Positions 11,690 through 22,100 of a DNA stretch of 64,000 nt are shown here, one piece after another (the first letter of the stretch is position 1; every line of letters starts with the position of its first letter). A program made the position numbers and the translations under genes. The notes beneath the pieces were generated by a model that saw only the letters and a program-made list of their open reading frames with translations, ran no database searches and was not told where the DNA came from. The stretch lies in the NCBI GenBank assembly GCA_964016985.1, contig OZ024823.1, positions 30,944,104 to 31,008,103 on the forward strand. Reading direction: 5' to 3'. Origin of the DNA: Anodontia alba. Its lineage: Eukaryota; Mollusca; Bivalvia; Lucinida; Lucinidae.

Positions 11690-12870
11690 CTGATTCATTG
11701 CGACCACTGCAACCACATTTGCAATAGGGACTTGATCTCTGATCAGTCGGCGATACGTCGCCGATCAGTCGGCGATTGATTTTGCAATTGTCGGGGATTA
11801 CTCGGCAATCGATTGATGACTGGTCGTCAAAGATTCGGCGTCAGGTTTAAGATTGATCGGCGTATAGTTACAACGTGACTCATCGACGATAGATCATCGG
11901 TCGAAACATATGCATAAAATAAGGATGCTTACTAGAATCAAATCATTATGGAGCAGGTCGTCAGCATGACAGCTGGAATGTTGCAGCTGGTGATGCTGCA
12001 GTTGTTGCCATGATGGTTTTTCAGACGGCTGATACGACGTAGGCAAAGACAGTATAGGGATCAAACATGTTTTTTCATGCATTAATATTTGGCAGGTCCC
12101 GTGGTTTTCAATACCTCCCAAGGGACCTGGCGAATGTTAATGCATTCAAAAACCATGTTCGATCGCTATTATTGCATAAAAACTGAAAACATTTGCTACA
12201 TTTCGCGTTATTTCTTGCACTATTTTGTTTTGCCTTTTCACCGATGTCTCGCGAACGTAATTTCCACGTACTATGCTCATTCTAGGGCCGGGCAGTACAC
12301 ATCTCGTAACGGCAGCAAATCTGTGGCCCCTGTACGAGCATATTGAAAGATACGCAGCCGTGCATTAACAGCGCGTGAATTGCCTTGTTAATACACAGCT
12401 TTTCGCCGGTTAATGCACGGCTGTTAATAATGTGCGGCACTGCTTTTTATGCAATAATACTGGTTTAAATCTTGAATCGCGAGAAAAACACAGTTTGAGG
12501 ACTTAGGGAATAGATGTAAGAAAATGAGAGTCATAGTGACTTCGTATTCTACCTCAGAATGGAGCCTGCCATGTTTCACGAACTGACTAGTCGCCAACCC
12601 GTCACCGACATATCGCCGATTTATCAGTGTTCAGTCGGATTCTCCGATCAATCGCAGACTGGGCGCAACAAGGTAGCAAGAGTTACTGATCGGCAACTGG
12701 TCGCCGACTGATCGCCGATCTCTGAGCGACTATACCAAACGCAATGCGTCTTTAGGGAATATCAAAAAGACAATCGGCGATTGAAACTGATGTGCTACCG
12801 CTTTGTGCCTTTGCTGCGACTCCTTCACCACCTTGCTGATACCTCCGCGACTGATCGGCAACTGACATTG
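11690..12870. mobile_element. Candidate element with CGATCAGTCGGCGA subterminal repeats
   Basis: Clusters of short motifs around CGATCAGTCGGCGA occur at 11726-11890 in one orientation and, mainly inverted (CGCCGACTGATCGCCGAT), at 12575-12870. They enclose about 0.7 kb. This resembles a non-autonomous DNA transposon with subterminal repeats. A different 300-bp MITE (12165-12467) is nested inside. No transposase ORF was seen and the exact ends were not resolved. Confidence 0.4.
12165..12467 (-). mobile_element. 300-bp MITE, TATTATTGCATAAAA termini
   Basis: Begins with TATTATTGCATAAAAACTG and ends with the complement CTGCTTTTTATGCAATAATA. A second copy in opposite orientation is at 55718-56019. 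It shares the internal GCCGTGCATTAA and CAAATGTTTT-type segments and also the flanking GATCGAACATGG/AATGTTAATGCAT sequence, so the mobile unit may be larger than the marked 300 bp. Confidence 0.65.
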
Positions 12871-13254
12871 TTTTGTCTTATCGCAGTTAATTGTAACCAC
12901 GGTTTAACAATACCCATTTCAATAGATGCACTTAATCTTTCCGTACCTAAAGTCACATGGGATTCAAGAGAAATGTGTCAAATGTTGGGTATCAGAGTTT
13001 ATGTCTGCCTGCTAAATAGGTCACTCTGTGATCGAACAAACCAGTAAGATACAAAATAATAATAATAATAATATTAATAATAATGGTTGCTGAATAAGCA
13101 ATTAGAGGAAGCAGACTACCGATTAGTTGGTGAGAACTGGAACCAGCGAACGGTATACCGACGCTGCTTAAGAACTTTTTCATGAAACGATCGCTTCTTA
13201 TTGGACGATTACATGTGCGACTGTTTGAACCAAACGATATAACTCTGTCAAAAA

Positions 13255-13430
13255 TCTGTTTGTCTACCTTCTGAAAGGGGTTGCTCTAAAAGGAAAGACT
13301 TTGCTCTCTTTTAGTTTAGATCATTTGTTTCCTTTTTGAGTAGATCCCTTTTCTCGGGAGCAAATTCTTTCTTGTCCTTTTCAGAAGGGTCTTGGGGGGC
13401 AGGGAAGGAAACATTGTCACAAAAAATGTC
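13255..13430. repeat. Family Y repeat
   Basis: Contains TGAAAGGGGTTGCTCTAAAA, GGAAAGACTTTGCTC and GAGTAGATCCCTTTTC, matching the other Y copies. Confidence 0.55.
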
Positions 13431-13494
13431 CCCGTTTTAAAACACGACGGAAAAATACCTGGTGTATTTATTCTAATGTAGACCAAACTACAAT

Positions 13495-13698
13495 TTGAGC
13501 CAGAGCACGAGAAAACCTACAATAAGACTTGTGCGACCAGCAAAGACTCAACCTGCGCATCCGCGCAGGCTGATCAGAATATTCGCTGATCGCACGTGCC
13601 CTCTTGGCTATCCAGTGGGATAAACGAGAAACTTTGCCATACTGGATGGATGCACAGGCTGATCTGAGTCTTTGCTGGTAACACACTGTCAGGTCTTG
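13495..13698. repeat. Family T inverted repeat
   Basis: GACCAGCAAAGACTCAACC and TGAGTCTTTGCTGGT form the outer arms. The centre has CGCGCAGGCTGATCAG and AGGCTGATCTGAGTC. Confidence 0.65.
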
Positions 13699-13909
13699 TC
13701 AACCCATTGAAGACTAGAGACCCCTAAACCAGTAACTGACGAACAGTGCAGACCCAGATTAGACGCCGCAGAACGCGGCGTCTGATCAGTCTCTACTGTT
13801 AGAACGTGGCGTCTGATCAGTCTCTACTGTTTGCAGATAGTTCTCCTAAAATCAAAAATGGACTCTTCCAATATATAGTGTGGAATATATTCCGTCTTAC
13901 ATGGGTTAA
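13699..13909. repeat. Family A MITE with duplicated hairpin arm
   Basis: Ends TCAACCCATTGAAGAC and TTACATGGGTTAA. The core hairpin (GACGCCGCAGAACGCGGCGTC) is followed by a repeated copy of its right arm (GTGGCGTCTGATCAGTCTCT), giving an asymmetric core. Confidence 0.7.
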
Positions 13910-14440
13910 AGGTTTTGTCGTGCGCTGGCTCATATATCAATGATACTTTTAGTGCGATGTGGCCGAAAGGCAGACCTGGTAAACTTTTATTTCCTTTCGT
14001 TTATTTTTCACCAAACTCAAGGCATACGTATTTCATGTGCAACACATATCCAGATAGGTCATACTGATAGTGTAAAACTTTCTAGCGATATATTTGGTCT
14101 GACTAAGGTTCTCGTGATGCATTCTGTTAATCTTAGATTAACCTTTAATTTGAAAGCAATTCCAAGGACTATTGTCAGGCCCTGGGTTGAGCTTAATGAT
14201 ATAATGGAAGCCAATGGAAAAGTAAATAGACTGCTGGTCCCTAAAGAGATGTCAATTAAAATCATTTCAGAATGCTGGCTATTCAACATTGTTGTATATT
14301 TTTATAACACGGCGTTTGTATACATATAAACATTTACAATATCTAGCCAAAGGTATAAATGCAAATGTATTTTCTCATTGCCCGAGGCAAAGACCGATTG
14401 GTGATTAGTCGACTAGTTTTTACTGACGGGTACTGTGTCA
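13910..14440. other. No gene supported; one 129-codon ORF
   Basis: A 129-codon forward ORF (13940-14329) is open and its reverse strand is also partly open. I recognise no domain, and there is no clear splice or promoter context. I do not call it a gene. Confidence 0.3.
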
Positions 14441-14441
14441 C

Positions 14442-14481
<40 letters not shown>

Positions 14482-14745
14482 TTGTGGTTTATGCTATGAG
14501 GCGATTTGTTTTATATCTTACCTTGTGTTATTTTGTTCTTGTGTTTTTCAGTTTTAACATTGCGATTACCTCGCTTGGGAAGAGAGAGCTAATCTTAGTG
14601 CTTTTCGTACGTTTGTTCGATTTGTGCTTGTTTGGTTTTGTCGGTTTCCTCTTAGTGGTTTTCGTACTTTTGTTCGATTTGTGCTTGTTTAGTTTTGTCG
14701 GTTTCCTCTTCCTCTTGGTGTCTGGGAAGGGCTGCGGTTTGTGAT
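14440..14745. repeat. Poly-T run and family Z repeat
   Basis: About 35 T residues at 14444-14478 precede a Z-family copy (TATGAGGCGATTTGTTT, then a TTCGTACTTTTGTTCG unit that is duplicated at about 14603 and 14660). The hydrophobic ORF is a repeat artefact. Confidence 0.65.
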
Positions 14746-15080
14746 TGTGGCACTCCCTGGACTTTTCTCTTACCTTTGTTTTTCAACTTTCTATGCTGTA
14801 CGGTAACTGATAAAAGTGTGACGAAGTCTGAAAATTAGCGGGAGAGAAAAATAGAAAAAAAAAATAAAGGCATGAGTAAGAACCGGCATTATGATTTCGC
14901 ATCCACCATTGTCAGAGTCTCTAGACTTCAAGGCTACTGAGAAATGTGCAACAAACTAAAGACTGAAAATTAGAGAGAGAGAATGCTGGAGAAATAAAGG
15001 AACAAATAATCAATAGCATCACAATTTCGGTATACACAATACATCCACCAGTGTGAAAGTGTGTAGTTTCAACTGTGCAC

Positions 15081-15187
15081 CATCACAGAAACACGCCTAT
15101 TCAAATATATAGAAAATTTCACCTCCGAAAATTGAAAGTTGTCAGATGAAAAACTCACAATTTCGGTATACACAATACATCCACCAG
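15081..15187. repeat. Family R fragment and 33-bp direct repeat at gap edge
   Basis: An R-type terminus (AACACGCCTATTCAAATATA) is present at 15090-15150. A 33-bp stretch starting TCACAATTTCGG and ending ACATCCACCAG occurs at about 15019-15051 and again at 15155-15187, ending exactly at the assembly gap. Confidence 0.7.
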
Positions 15188-15387
15188 NNNNNNNNNNNNN
15201 NNNNNNNNNNNNNNNNNNNNNNNNNNNNNNNNNNNNNNNNNNNNNNNNNNNNNNNNNNNNNNNNNNNNNNNNNNNNNNNNNNNNNNNNNNNNNNNNNNNN
15301 NNNNNNNNNNNNNNNNNNNNNNNNNNNNNNNNNNNNNNNNNNNNNNNNNNNNNNNNNNNNNNNNNNNNNNNNNNNNNNNNNNNNNNN
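15188..15387. other. Assembly gap (200 N)
   Basis: Exactly 200 undetermined bases. The ORFs containing runs of X that cross it are meaningless. Confidence 1.
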
Positions 15388-16080
15388 CGCGATTGAATAA
15401 AAGTGAATAGGTTTGATAGATTCGTCTTTTATTCGGAACTTTAACGTGTCCTTCCCATTTAATACAATAGAATAACCGTGAGCTGGTTTTGATTACACAT
15501 CAAGCTCAGAAATATACCAAACCGGAACGAGATATATGAGCAATTGTAATAGTGCCGGTGATCGCCTCTGTACAGTGATCGGACAGGCCAAGCCACTCCA
15601 AGCTAGTACAAGTACTATAAAGACGTATTATATTAACATGTAGTCATGTACCTCTCTAAATAGAAAGTATCTTTTTTGAGACATCTGCATTTAAACAGTG
15701 TACTTTTAGCTTTTGTTATTTATTGTATTTGACAAAAATACATAGGATGTCGACTAGGTCTCTGGTAGTTTGGTCAGGTTTTACAGTTACAGTTTACAGA
15801 TTTTTAATGCTGCCAGGCACATAGAGGCAGCGCCAGAAAAATCTGGATTAGTTTTACCCTGACCTTGGCTTGAAACGGTGTGCACGCATAATTCATGCGT
15901 GTACCACCTCGCCTGATCAGACGATATCGGATGATATGCATAAAGGTCAAGGTCTGTAAGTTTCCGAATTTAGAATCACGGTCAAAAGAAAAGAGCTTTA
16001 ACATGAGTAATCTACTAATGCACCATGTAGATTAACTCTACTCAATGTCACGGGCCCTAAAAAGGGCCAGGAATCGTACC
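15388..16080. other. No gene seen
   Basis: AT-rich sequence. A small palindrome GGGCCCTAAAAAGGGCC lies near 16050. The stretch 15780-16080 directly follows the 3' end of the reverse-strand ORF below and could be its 3' flank. Confidence 0.4.
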
Positions 16081-16842
16081 TTAGGAAGGATCTGGCGTCA
16101 CCTTGTGGATGAACGGAACTGTAGGGTCGGTACCCTTGCTGGAGCGGTCCAGGAGGTCGTACCAATAGACTGCATCCCCAGACGGTTTCGCTTGTTGGTA
16201 GAACTTCTCCATCTTCTTGTATAACGTCTTGTTGAAGGCTTTGGAGGTAGGTCCCTTGACAAACAACCATCTGAGTTTTTGATCCTTTTCTTTATGGATA
16301 TGCATAAAGTATGCAGGAAGATCCACGTTGATTTCTTCTTCAAATCTTGGCAGTCTATTGGCCTTCACTATGTAATATCTCCTCCTGTCCTTGGTGGTAC
16401 CAGAAACCACTTCATCCAGGTCGTATTTCTCATGAAGTGGAAATGCCCTTCCAGCTCCTGTGCTGGTCTTTCCCTGCTGTCCATTGGGTACTTACGGTAC
16501 TGGTGACTTTAGCCGCAATACCTTCTTTGGTGGTGATGGGGTCCTCCTCCTCTGTGGTGCTGGCTGCTCTTTCGGAGTAGAAGCCTTAGTTGGCTTCTTG
16601 GGTGTCGACTTCTTGCGCGACAACACCTTCTTCCATTCCCCCTCCAGGGGTTGGTCTGTGGTTGTCACCGCAGCGGTACTGGGAGTTCTGGGTCTCGGCG
16701 GCATTTTCTCCCTGGACTCCATGGACGTAGAAGGGTTCGCACACTTTGCTAATTTGAGTTGGTCGGTAGTAGTGGGTGGCGTGGGCGCCGTCATCTTGGA
16801 TCGATCCGCCATCTTTGTCGCGCCATCGTGTTCTTGAATCAC
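16081..16842 (-). pseudogene. Unrecognised ORF with one in-frame stop
   Basis: On the reverse strand a 116-codon ORF (16842-16495) ends at a TAA (16494-16492). The same frame then runs on without a break to a stop at 16081-16083, so the whole is a 254-codon frame with one internal stop. The first half is low-complexity and rich in Pro, Thr, Lys and Ser (RRRTPSPPKK, EGEWKKVLSRKK), as in many retroelement ORF1 proteins. The second half is compact and looks folded (RRYYIVKANRLPRFEE, LRWLFVKGPTSK, YWYDLLDR). I recognise no family. It could be the ORF1 or gag-like protein of a mobile element, or a decaying host gene. Its base composition is clearly more GC-rich than the neighbours. Confidence 0.45.
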
Positions 16843-17149
16843 GCCATCAGCAGGTAGCTTTCTCTTTGTCTCAGAGCATTGGTTGGTTCGCCTCGTAGTA
16901 CTTCGGGGAAGCTGCCAAGTTATTTCTCACTTGACAATATGCTTCCCCTCGGTAAGACGCCAAATAGGCCTACCAACAATCGGAAGATTGTTGATAGCCA
17001 GTGCACAGACTTCTGGAACTTCTATAGAGTTCATGTTCACTGTCTTGTTGCGTTGAGACTTGGTCAGGTTTTATTGTATAGTCTGGTTTAAATACTATGT
17101 CACACAATCACCATCATTCAGAATCTCTCGGTTTTTAATGCAGAGTACC

Positions 17150-17345
17150 TTCTAGCCTCATTCCTATTAGATGGTAGAAAGTTGTTCATGTTATCTATTG
17201 TACTATTGTTCACTGGAACTCACTCCCACCAGAAGTAGTCTCCCTGCCCAACGTTGATGACTTCAACCGGGCAGTTAGCCAGATAAACCACGTCTCACCC
17301 TAATTTAACCAGTGCCCTGCTTTTAATCTTGTAACTAGACCTTTT
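17150..17345 (+). pseudogene. LINE 3'-terminal coding fragment
   Basis: One forward frame reads TIVHWNSLPPEVVSLPNVDD followed by FNRAV, the common C-terminal signature of invertebrate LINE polyproteins. Only this tail is present. The preceding 16843-17149 holds nothing recognised. Confidence 0.65.
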
Positions 17346-17453
17346 TAACATTTCACGCTTTTACTTTCCTTTAAACTTCACAAGTTTGTCTTTTCTTAGC
17401 CTGGTTTTGCACTCACATGCTACAAGTCCCAGAAATGGGTTAAGCATTATTGG

Positions 17454-17455
<2 letters not shown>

Positions 17456-17524
<69 letters not shown>
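17456..17524. repeat. (GATA)n microsatellite
   Basis: About 17 perfect tandem GATA units. The YLSI-repeat ORF on the reverse strand is an artefact. Confidence 0.97.
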
Positions 17525-18229
17525 GTATAATAGCCAATGTTTTTCTAGAAATATATATATCTATCTGTCTAGTTGTACTGTAACACCCCTCACAAGGATT
17601 AAGCACAGGTGTTTGTGCATCATGAAGAAAAGAAAAAGGAAGAATGAATAGTGAGGATAAAAGTGCAATAGTGAGATGGAAATAACAGATGATAGTGTTA
17701 GGGTTAAAAAGATGAGGTTAAAATCACAGTGCTTGCACTGACTGTCAAAATCAGGATTGGAAGTCCTAGGACTTCCTAGCTCCAATATCCGGACGTCCTG
17801 GTGATCAAATTGTTTCACTCACTTCCAGAAATTCAACCTCAATATTCTTAAACTCTCATTTATGGAGTAAAACCGCTATCCTTAAGCTAAATAACACATA
17901 ATTCATTCTAATTTTTTGTTATAAATGACTAAATATCTTTAAAAGTTGGAAGTCCAGACTTCTTGGCATTGATTTTTGGAAGTCCCAGGGCAATTTTTTC
18001 TAGTCCTGGTATGGTACACTACCTAGAGATCCTTGGTCTCCTGGTATGGTACCTTACCTAGAGACAATCTGTATAGGACTGTCTCAGGGTACTTCAGTGC
18101 ATAAAAAGCCTTTATAACTTCTAAATTTTTAAAGTTGTATGTATTAAAGCATTTAAAGGAATATTCTTTATTTTTCTATGGTTTACTGAAGTCAGAAGCA
18201 CTTCTGTATCCCTTGTCTCCTGCACAAAA
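17525..18229. other. No gene seen
   Basis: AT-rich sequence. Short direct repeats of the type GGTATGGTACMTTACCTAGAGA occur twice at 18006-18065. No coding evidence. Confidence 0.4.
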
Positions 18230-18440
18230 GTGATTCCTCTCGTTGTATATTAAATGGCTAAATAGATGTAACAAATTCAGCAACAGGAATAATATGGTAA
18301 TAAGCTTATTCAGTTATAATGTAGTACAGATACCTCAGGTATGTACTTCCAAATATGGTAACAGTTTTAAATATGCAGCAGCAGTTTTGTGGAACAGTTT
18401 CCCAGATGATCTAATATCTTCTGATAATTAAAAGGCAACA
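18230..18440 (+). pseudogene. LINE 3'-terminal coding fragment
   Basis: The forward frame ends YGNSFKYAAAVLWNSFPDDL, which resembles the conserved C-terminal WNSLP region of LINE polyproteins. It is truncated on both sides and lies about 0.5 kb upstream of the LRR1 start. Confidence 0.55.
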
Positions 18441-18551
18441 GATAGTCTAATTAATCTGTTTTAAAATTTCTTACTCAAACATTCGGCTGGACATGATTCA
18501 GAATACTTGTAAATCTCTGCAGCACTGTTTATTCATACATATTTTCTTACT

Positions 18552-18829
18552 CATTACGAAAACATGCCTATTCAAATATACTGAAAATTTTACCACCAAA
18601 AAACGAAAATTTTCAGATAAAAAATCCTGATATTTTTCATACTTCTGCTCAAAACATAGATTATGGGTGCTCGTTAGAACCGCCTCATCGAGGCGGTTCT
18701 AACAAGTACCCACAATCTATGTTTTGAGCAGAAATAAGAAAAATAATGCATACCCCTGTAAACCCCAGTTTTACTATATAAAAGTGGGGTTTAAGGGGGT
18801 CAAAATTTTATAGGCATGTTTTCGTGATG
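18552..18829. mobile_element. Family R MITE
   Basis: Full-length copy. Left end CATTACGAAAACATGCCTAT, right end ATAGGCATGTTTTCGTGATG; these are terminal inverted repeats. The centre is a long palindrome with TTAGAACCGCCTC and its complement, flanked by TTTGAGCAGAAATAAG. It forms part of the immediate upstream region of LRR1. Confidence 0.9.
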
Positions 18830-18958
18830 TCTCCATGAAAACATGTTGTGGATACTTATTAGAAGTGCCTCACAGAGCTAATGTGTACCCAAAACATACA
18901 CATTTATGGAGAAATAAGAAAAGTATTTACCTGTTATCTCCTCTTATCTGGAGCTATG
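18830..18958. mobile_element. Family S MITE, directly upstream of LRR1
   Basis: The remnant contains TGTTGTGGATACTTATTAGA, the arm GGAGAAATAAGAAAAG and the S-type terminus CTCTTATCTGGAGCTATG. The terminus ends 22 bases before the LRR1 start codon, so the element must supply promoter, 5' UTR or splice-acceptor sequence of that gene. Confidence 0.8.
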
Positions 18959-18980
18959 ATTCTGTAGGACCAGCAACACA

Positions 18981-19166
18981 ATGCGGATTACCTGTGATGT
19001 TGATGTTGTGAATAGAGTACTTCCTTCACACAATCTGAAGAAAGCTTCAAGACCCAGTCGAGCCCAGTTGTCCATAGGAAAGAAGCCAGGGAATGGCCCA
19101 ATGAAAGATGATAATTTATTTCTGATGCTATGTACAGCCAAAGACAAAAATGGAGTGAAATATCTG
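18981..19166 (+). CDS. LRR1: LRR1 coding exon 1
   Basis: 62 codons from ATG to the donor CTG|GTATAG; phase 0 junction. An AG at 18966-18967 (TTCTGTAG) could be a 3' splice site for an upstream non-coding exon, so the true 5' end is uncertain. Confidence 0.9.
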
Positions 19167-22100
19167 GTATAGTAGACTTTTCATGCATTATGATTATGTC
19201 TTTTCATTGACTGCTAAATCAAGATAACAGAGAGTGTTTTGATGTAAATGACCCTCATGGGTTAATAATGCCATTAAACCTAAACTCATCATCATAGATT
19301 TTCTGTATGAGTCTATGCAAGATCCATAGGACTGCCAGGCATGTCAGACAATACCATGTTTAGGCTGGTAAAAATTCTAAGACTATGAAAAATTATTCAC
19401 TGCTCCAGATAAGGCACTTTTTTCATCTGAAAAGTACTGTTACTTTTCTTATTTCTCCATGAAAACATATCTTGTCAATGTGGATACTCGCCGGCCTCGG
19501 TGGCTCAGTTGGATGCGCCGTCCGACTGGAGACCAGGAGGTTGCGGGTTCAACCCCCGCCGAGGTCGGCAACATTCTTTCGTGGAGATTGATCATGAAAT
19601 ATTTTCTAACGGTCATTCTCTCCCTTCCGCTGATTCAAGAAGGGCAGTTGTCAGTTTCTGGCGAAAGAATGTGCACAATACTGGTTAACCGCTTAGAGGA
19701 CTAAGCCTGCCCAGTAAACGTGTGGTTAGGTAAACTGACCGCGCTCGACATGACCCCATTGGGTTGACTGGGCCGTAAAACCTCAACACAAACAAAGAAT
19801 GTGGGTACTCATTACAAGCGTCGCGCTGAGGCAGTCTAATAAGTTCTCACATGTTTTCATGGAGAAATAAGAAAAATATTCGGTGGATACCCCATCTTAT
19901 CTGGAGACACCGAGCTATAGTTAAGTATTCAATTTTTCAGAATTTTTTTATTATTATTTTTCAGAGAAAATTAAGCTTGACACTTCATATGACTTGTCTG
20001 CCAAGCCTGCTTTGACCTGCTTAATTTGAATATGATTTTATACAGACAACATTTCAAAATAATTTTCTATTTTTTTTTTTTTTTTTTTATTTTTTTTTTC
20101 ACATTTTTTGTCTGCATATGTTGCAAACAGCATGCTAAAGGTGAAACAGGTTGGTATGCATCAAAGATTTTCCCTTAACCTGTTGTAATTACTTGGGTTG
20201 TATCAAGCAAAAAGTATCTTCAAACATGTGCAAAATGTGCAGATTCAGATCATCCTGCATGTGTAAAGTTTCATCCGGGCTTTTGTTCTTCATTCATATA
20301 CAGTCAACCCTCTTTATACCGACATTCGATACAATGACAAAATTCATTATAATGGCAAAATTTGAATAGAATGTCACAAAACCTTAGCTCAAGGGATGAC
20401 AGTCAATGAGAAATTATGCAAGAATATTGCATTAAAACTTCAAGCAACATATGTTTTGGATATTTGTTAGAATTGCCTCACTGACGCGATTCTGACAAAT
20501 ATCCAAAACATACGAGGGGAGTTCAATAAGTTCGTAGAACTCGGTATTTTTCTATACAATTCAAGATTTTTTTTCATTTTTGTGCAGTGTAAACCTTTGT
20601 CAGTTGAATGATAACAGCCGTTCAGTCAACACGTACATTTTTTGCTCTTACTTTTTGTTTGAAAACCTATACCCATAGGCAAAAATGGAAAGTCAGAATA
20701 TTGAGTTCAGAGCACTCATAAAGTTCCTCACTAAGGAGGGTGCAACTTAGGCCAAAGAAATACATCGGAGCATGGCTGATGTGTATGGTGATAGTAGCCC
20801 AAAGTATTCAAAAGTGGCAAAGTGGTCAGCAGAATTTAAATGTGGGCGAGACTCCTTAGAAGCTGACCCAAGGCCAGGTCGCTCTGCTGATGTCATCAGC
20901 CAGGAGATGATTGATCGTGTTGAGAGACTTGTGCTAAACAATCGCTGAATCAAAGTTGCCGAACTTGCTTCAGAATGTGGTATTTCTAGTGGAAGTGTTG
21001 ACACTATAATCCATGAACATTTAGGCATGTCAAAAGTATCTGCCAGGTGGGTGCCCAGAAACCTGAATATGCAAGATCGTCAGCAAAGGGTGGAGTCAGG
21101 TCGAGACCATTTGGAAGTGTACATTGCCAATCCAGAAGACTTTCACACTCGTCTTGTAACAGAAGATGAAACTTGGCTTCACCACTGGGACCCAGATACT
21201 AAAGAGTCCATGCAATGGAAGCACCCTGGCTCACCCCCACCTAAGAAATTTCGTACCCATCCATCAGCCGGCAAGGTAATGGCCACGGTGTTTTGGGACT
21301 CCAAAGGGATTATATTGATAGATTACAAGCCTGCTGGTACTTCAGTTACAGGAGAATACTATGCCAATGTCAATAAACAATTAAGGGTTGCTATTAAAGA
21401 AAAACGAAGGGGAAAGCTAGCTGCTGGTGTCCTTCTTTTGCATGATGCCCCTGTGCACAAGTCCAGAGTTGCACAATCGGCTATTCGTGAGTGCAAGTTC
21501 GAGCACAGTCCAAACCTGGCCCCAAGTGATTATTATCTGTTTTCAAATTTGAAGTCCCACTTGCTTGGAACGAGATTTCGGGACGATGATGAGCTCAAGG
21601 CTGCTACAGAGGCTTGGTTTGAGGACCAAATAGACGACTTTTATTTCAAAGGCATAGACTGCTTAAAAGAAAAGTGGGCTGAATGCATTGAAAAATAATG
21701 TTGAATCCATCTTCCAATCTGTGAGTTAAACCCCAAGTTCTACTGACTTATTGAACTCCCCTTGTATGTTCTATGAAGAAATAAGGATAAAACAAGGATA
21801 AAACAATGCCTTTCTAACATATCATTCTGTCCATTAAGGATTCTGTACAACACCAAATTTGTTTTAATGGCAACATCTTTTGGAACAAATGTTGTCGTTC
21901 TAACGAGGGTTGACTGTATTCTGTAGTATCCAGTGATTCTGTCAGCGGAAGAGAAGGCCCTGATCAGACTGCAGGGATGTGCAGGATGATCAGGCCTTAG
22001 CTGTTTGCATATGCCCGAATACAATTTTACGCATGGCGCAGTTCACTTGATACATGAACTGAAAAATTGCTTCTTTACAGATTAGAGGTAACATTGAGCA

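Larger units (their letters stand above)
20301..21916. mobile_element. Family Q MITE (pogo/Tigger-like ends) split by a mariner
   Basis: The left end is CAGTCAACCCTCTTTATACC and the right end CTAACGAGGGTTGACTG, each next to TA. The centre is a hairpin built of TTTTGGATATTTGTTAGAAT and its complement. A full mariner (20513-21764) interrupts the right side. Without it the element is about 362 bp, like the uninterrupted copy at 38846-39187. Confidence 0.85.

Noticed and set aside
13940..14329. 129-codon forward ORF
   Set aside because: No recognisable domain, an overlapping open reverse frame and no splice context; insufficient evidence for a gene.
14484..14744. Small hydrophobic membrane protein
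   Set aside because: The same sequence occurs at 480-700 and 58955-59068 as a dispersed repeat; the hydrophobicity comes from T-rich DNA.
15758..17100. LTR pair suggested by two TTGGTCAGGTTTTA copies flanking the 16081-16842 ORF
   Set aside because: Only about 15 bases match, with no TG...CA termini or target duplication.
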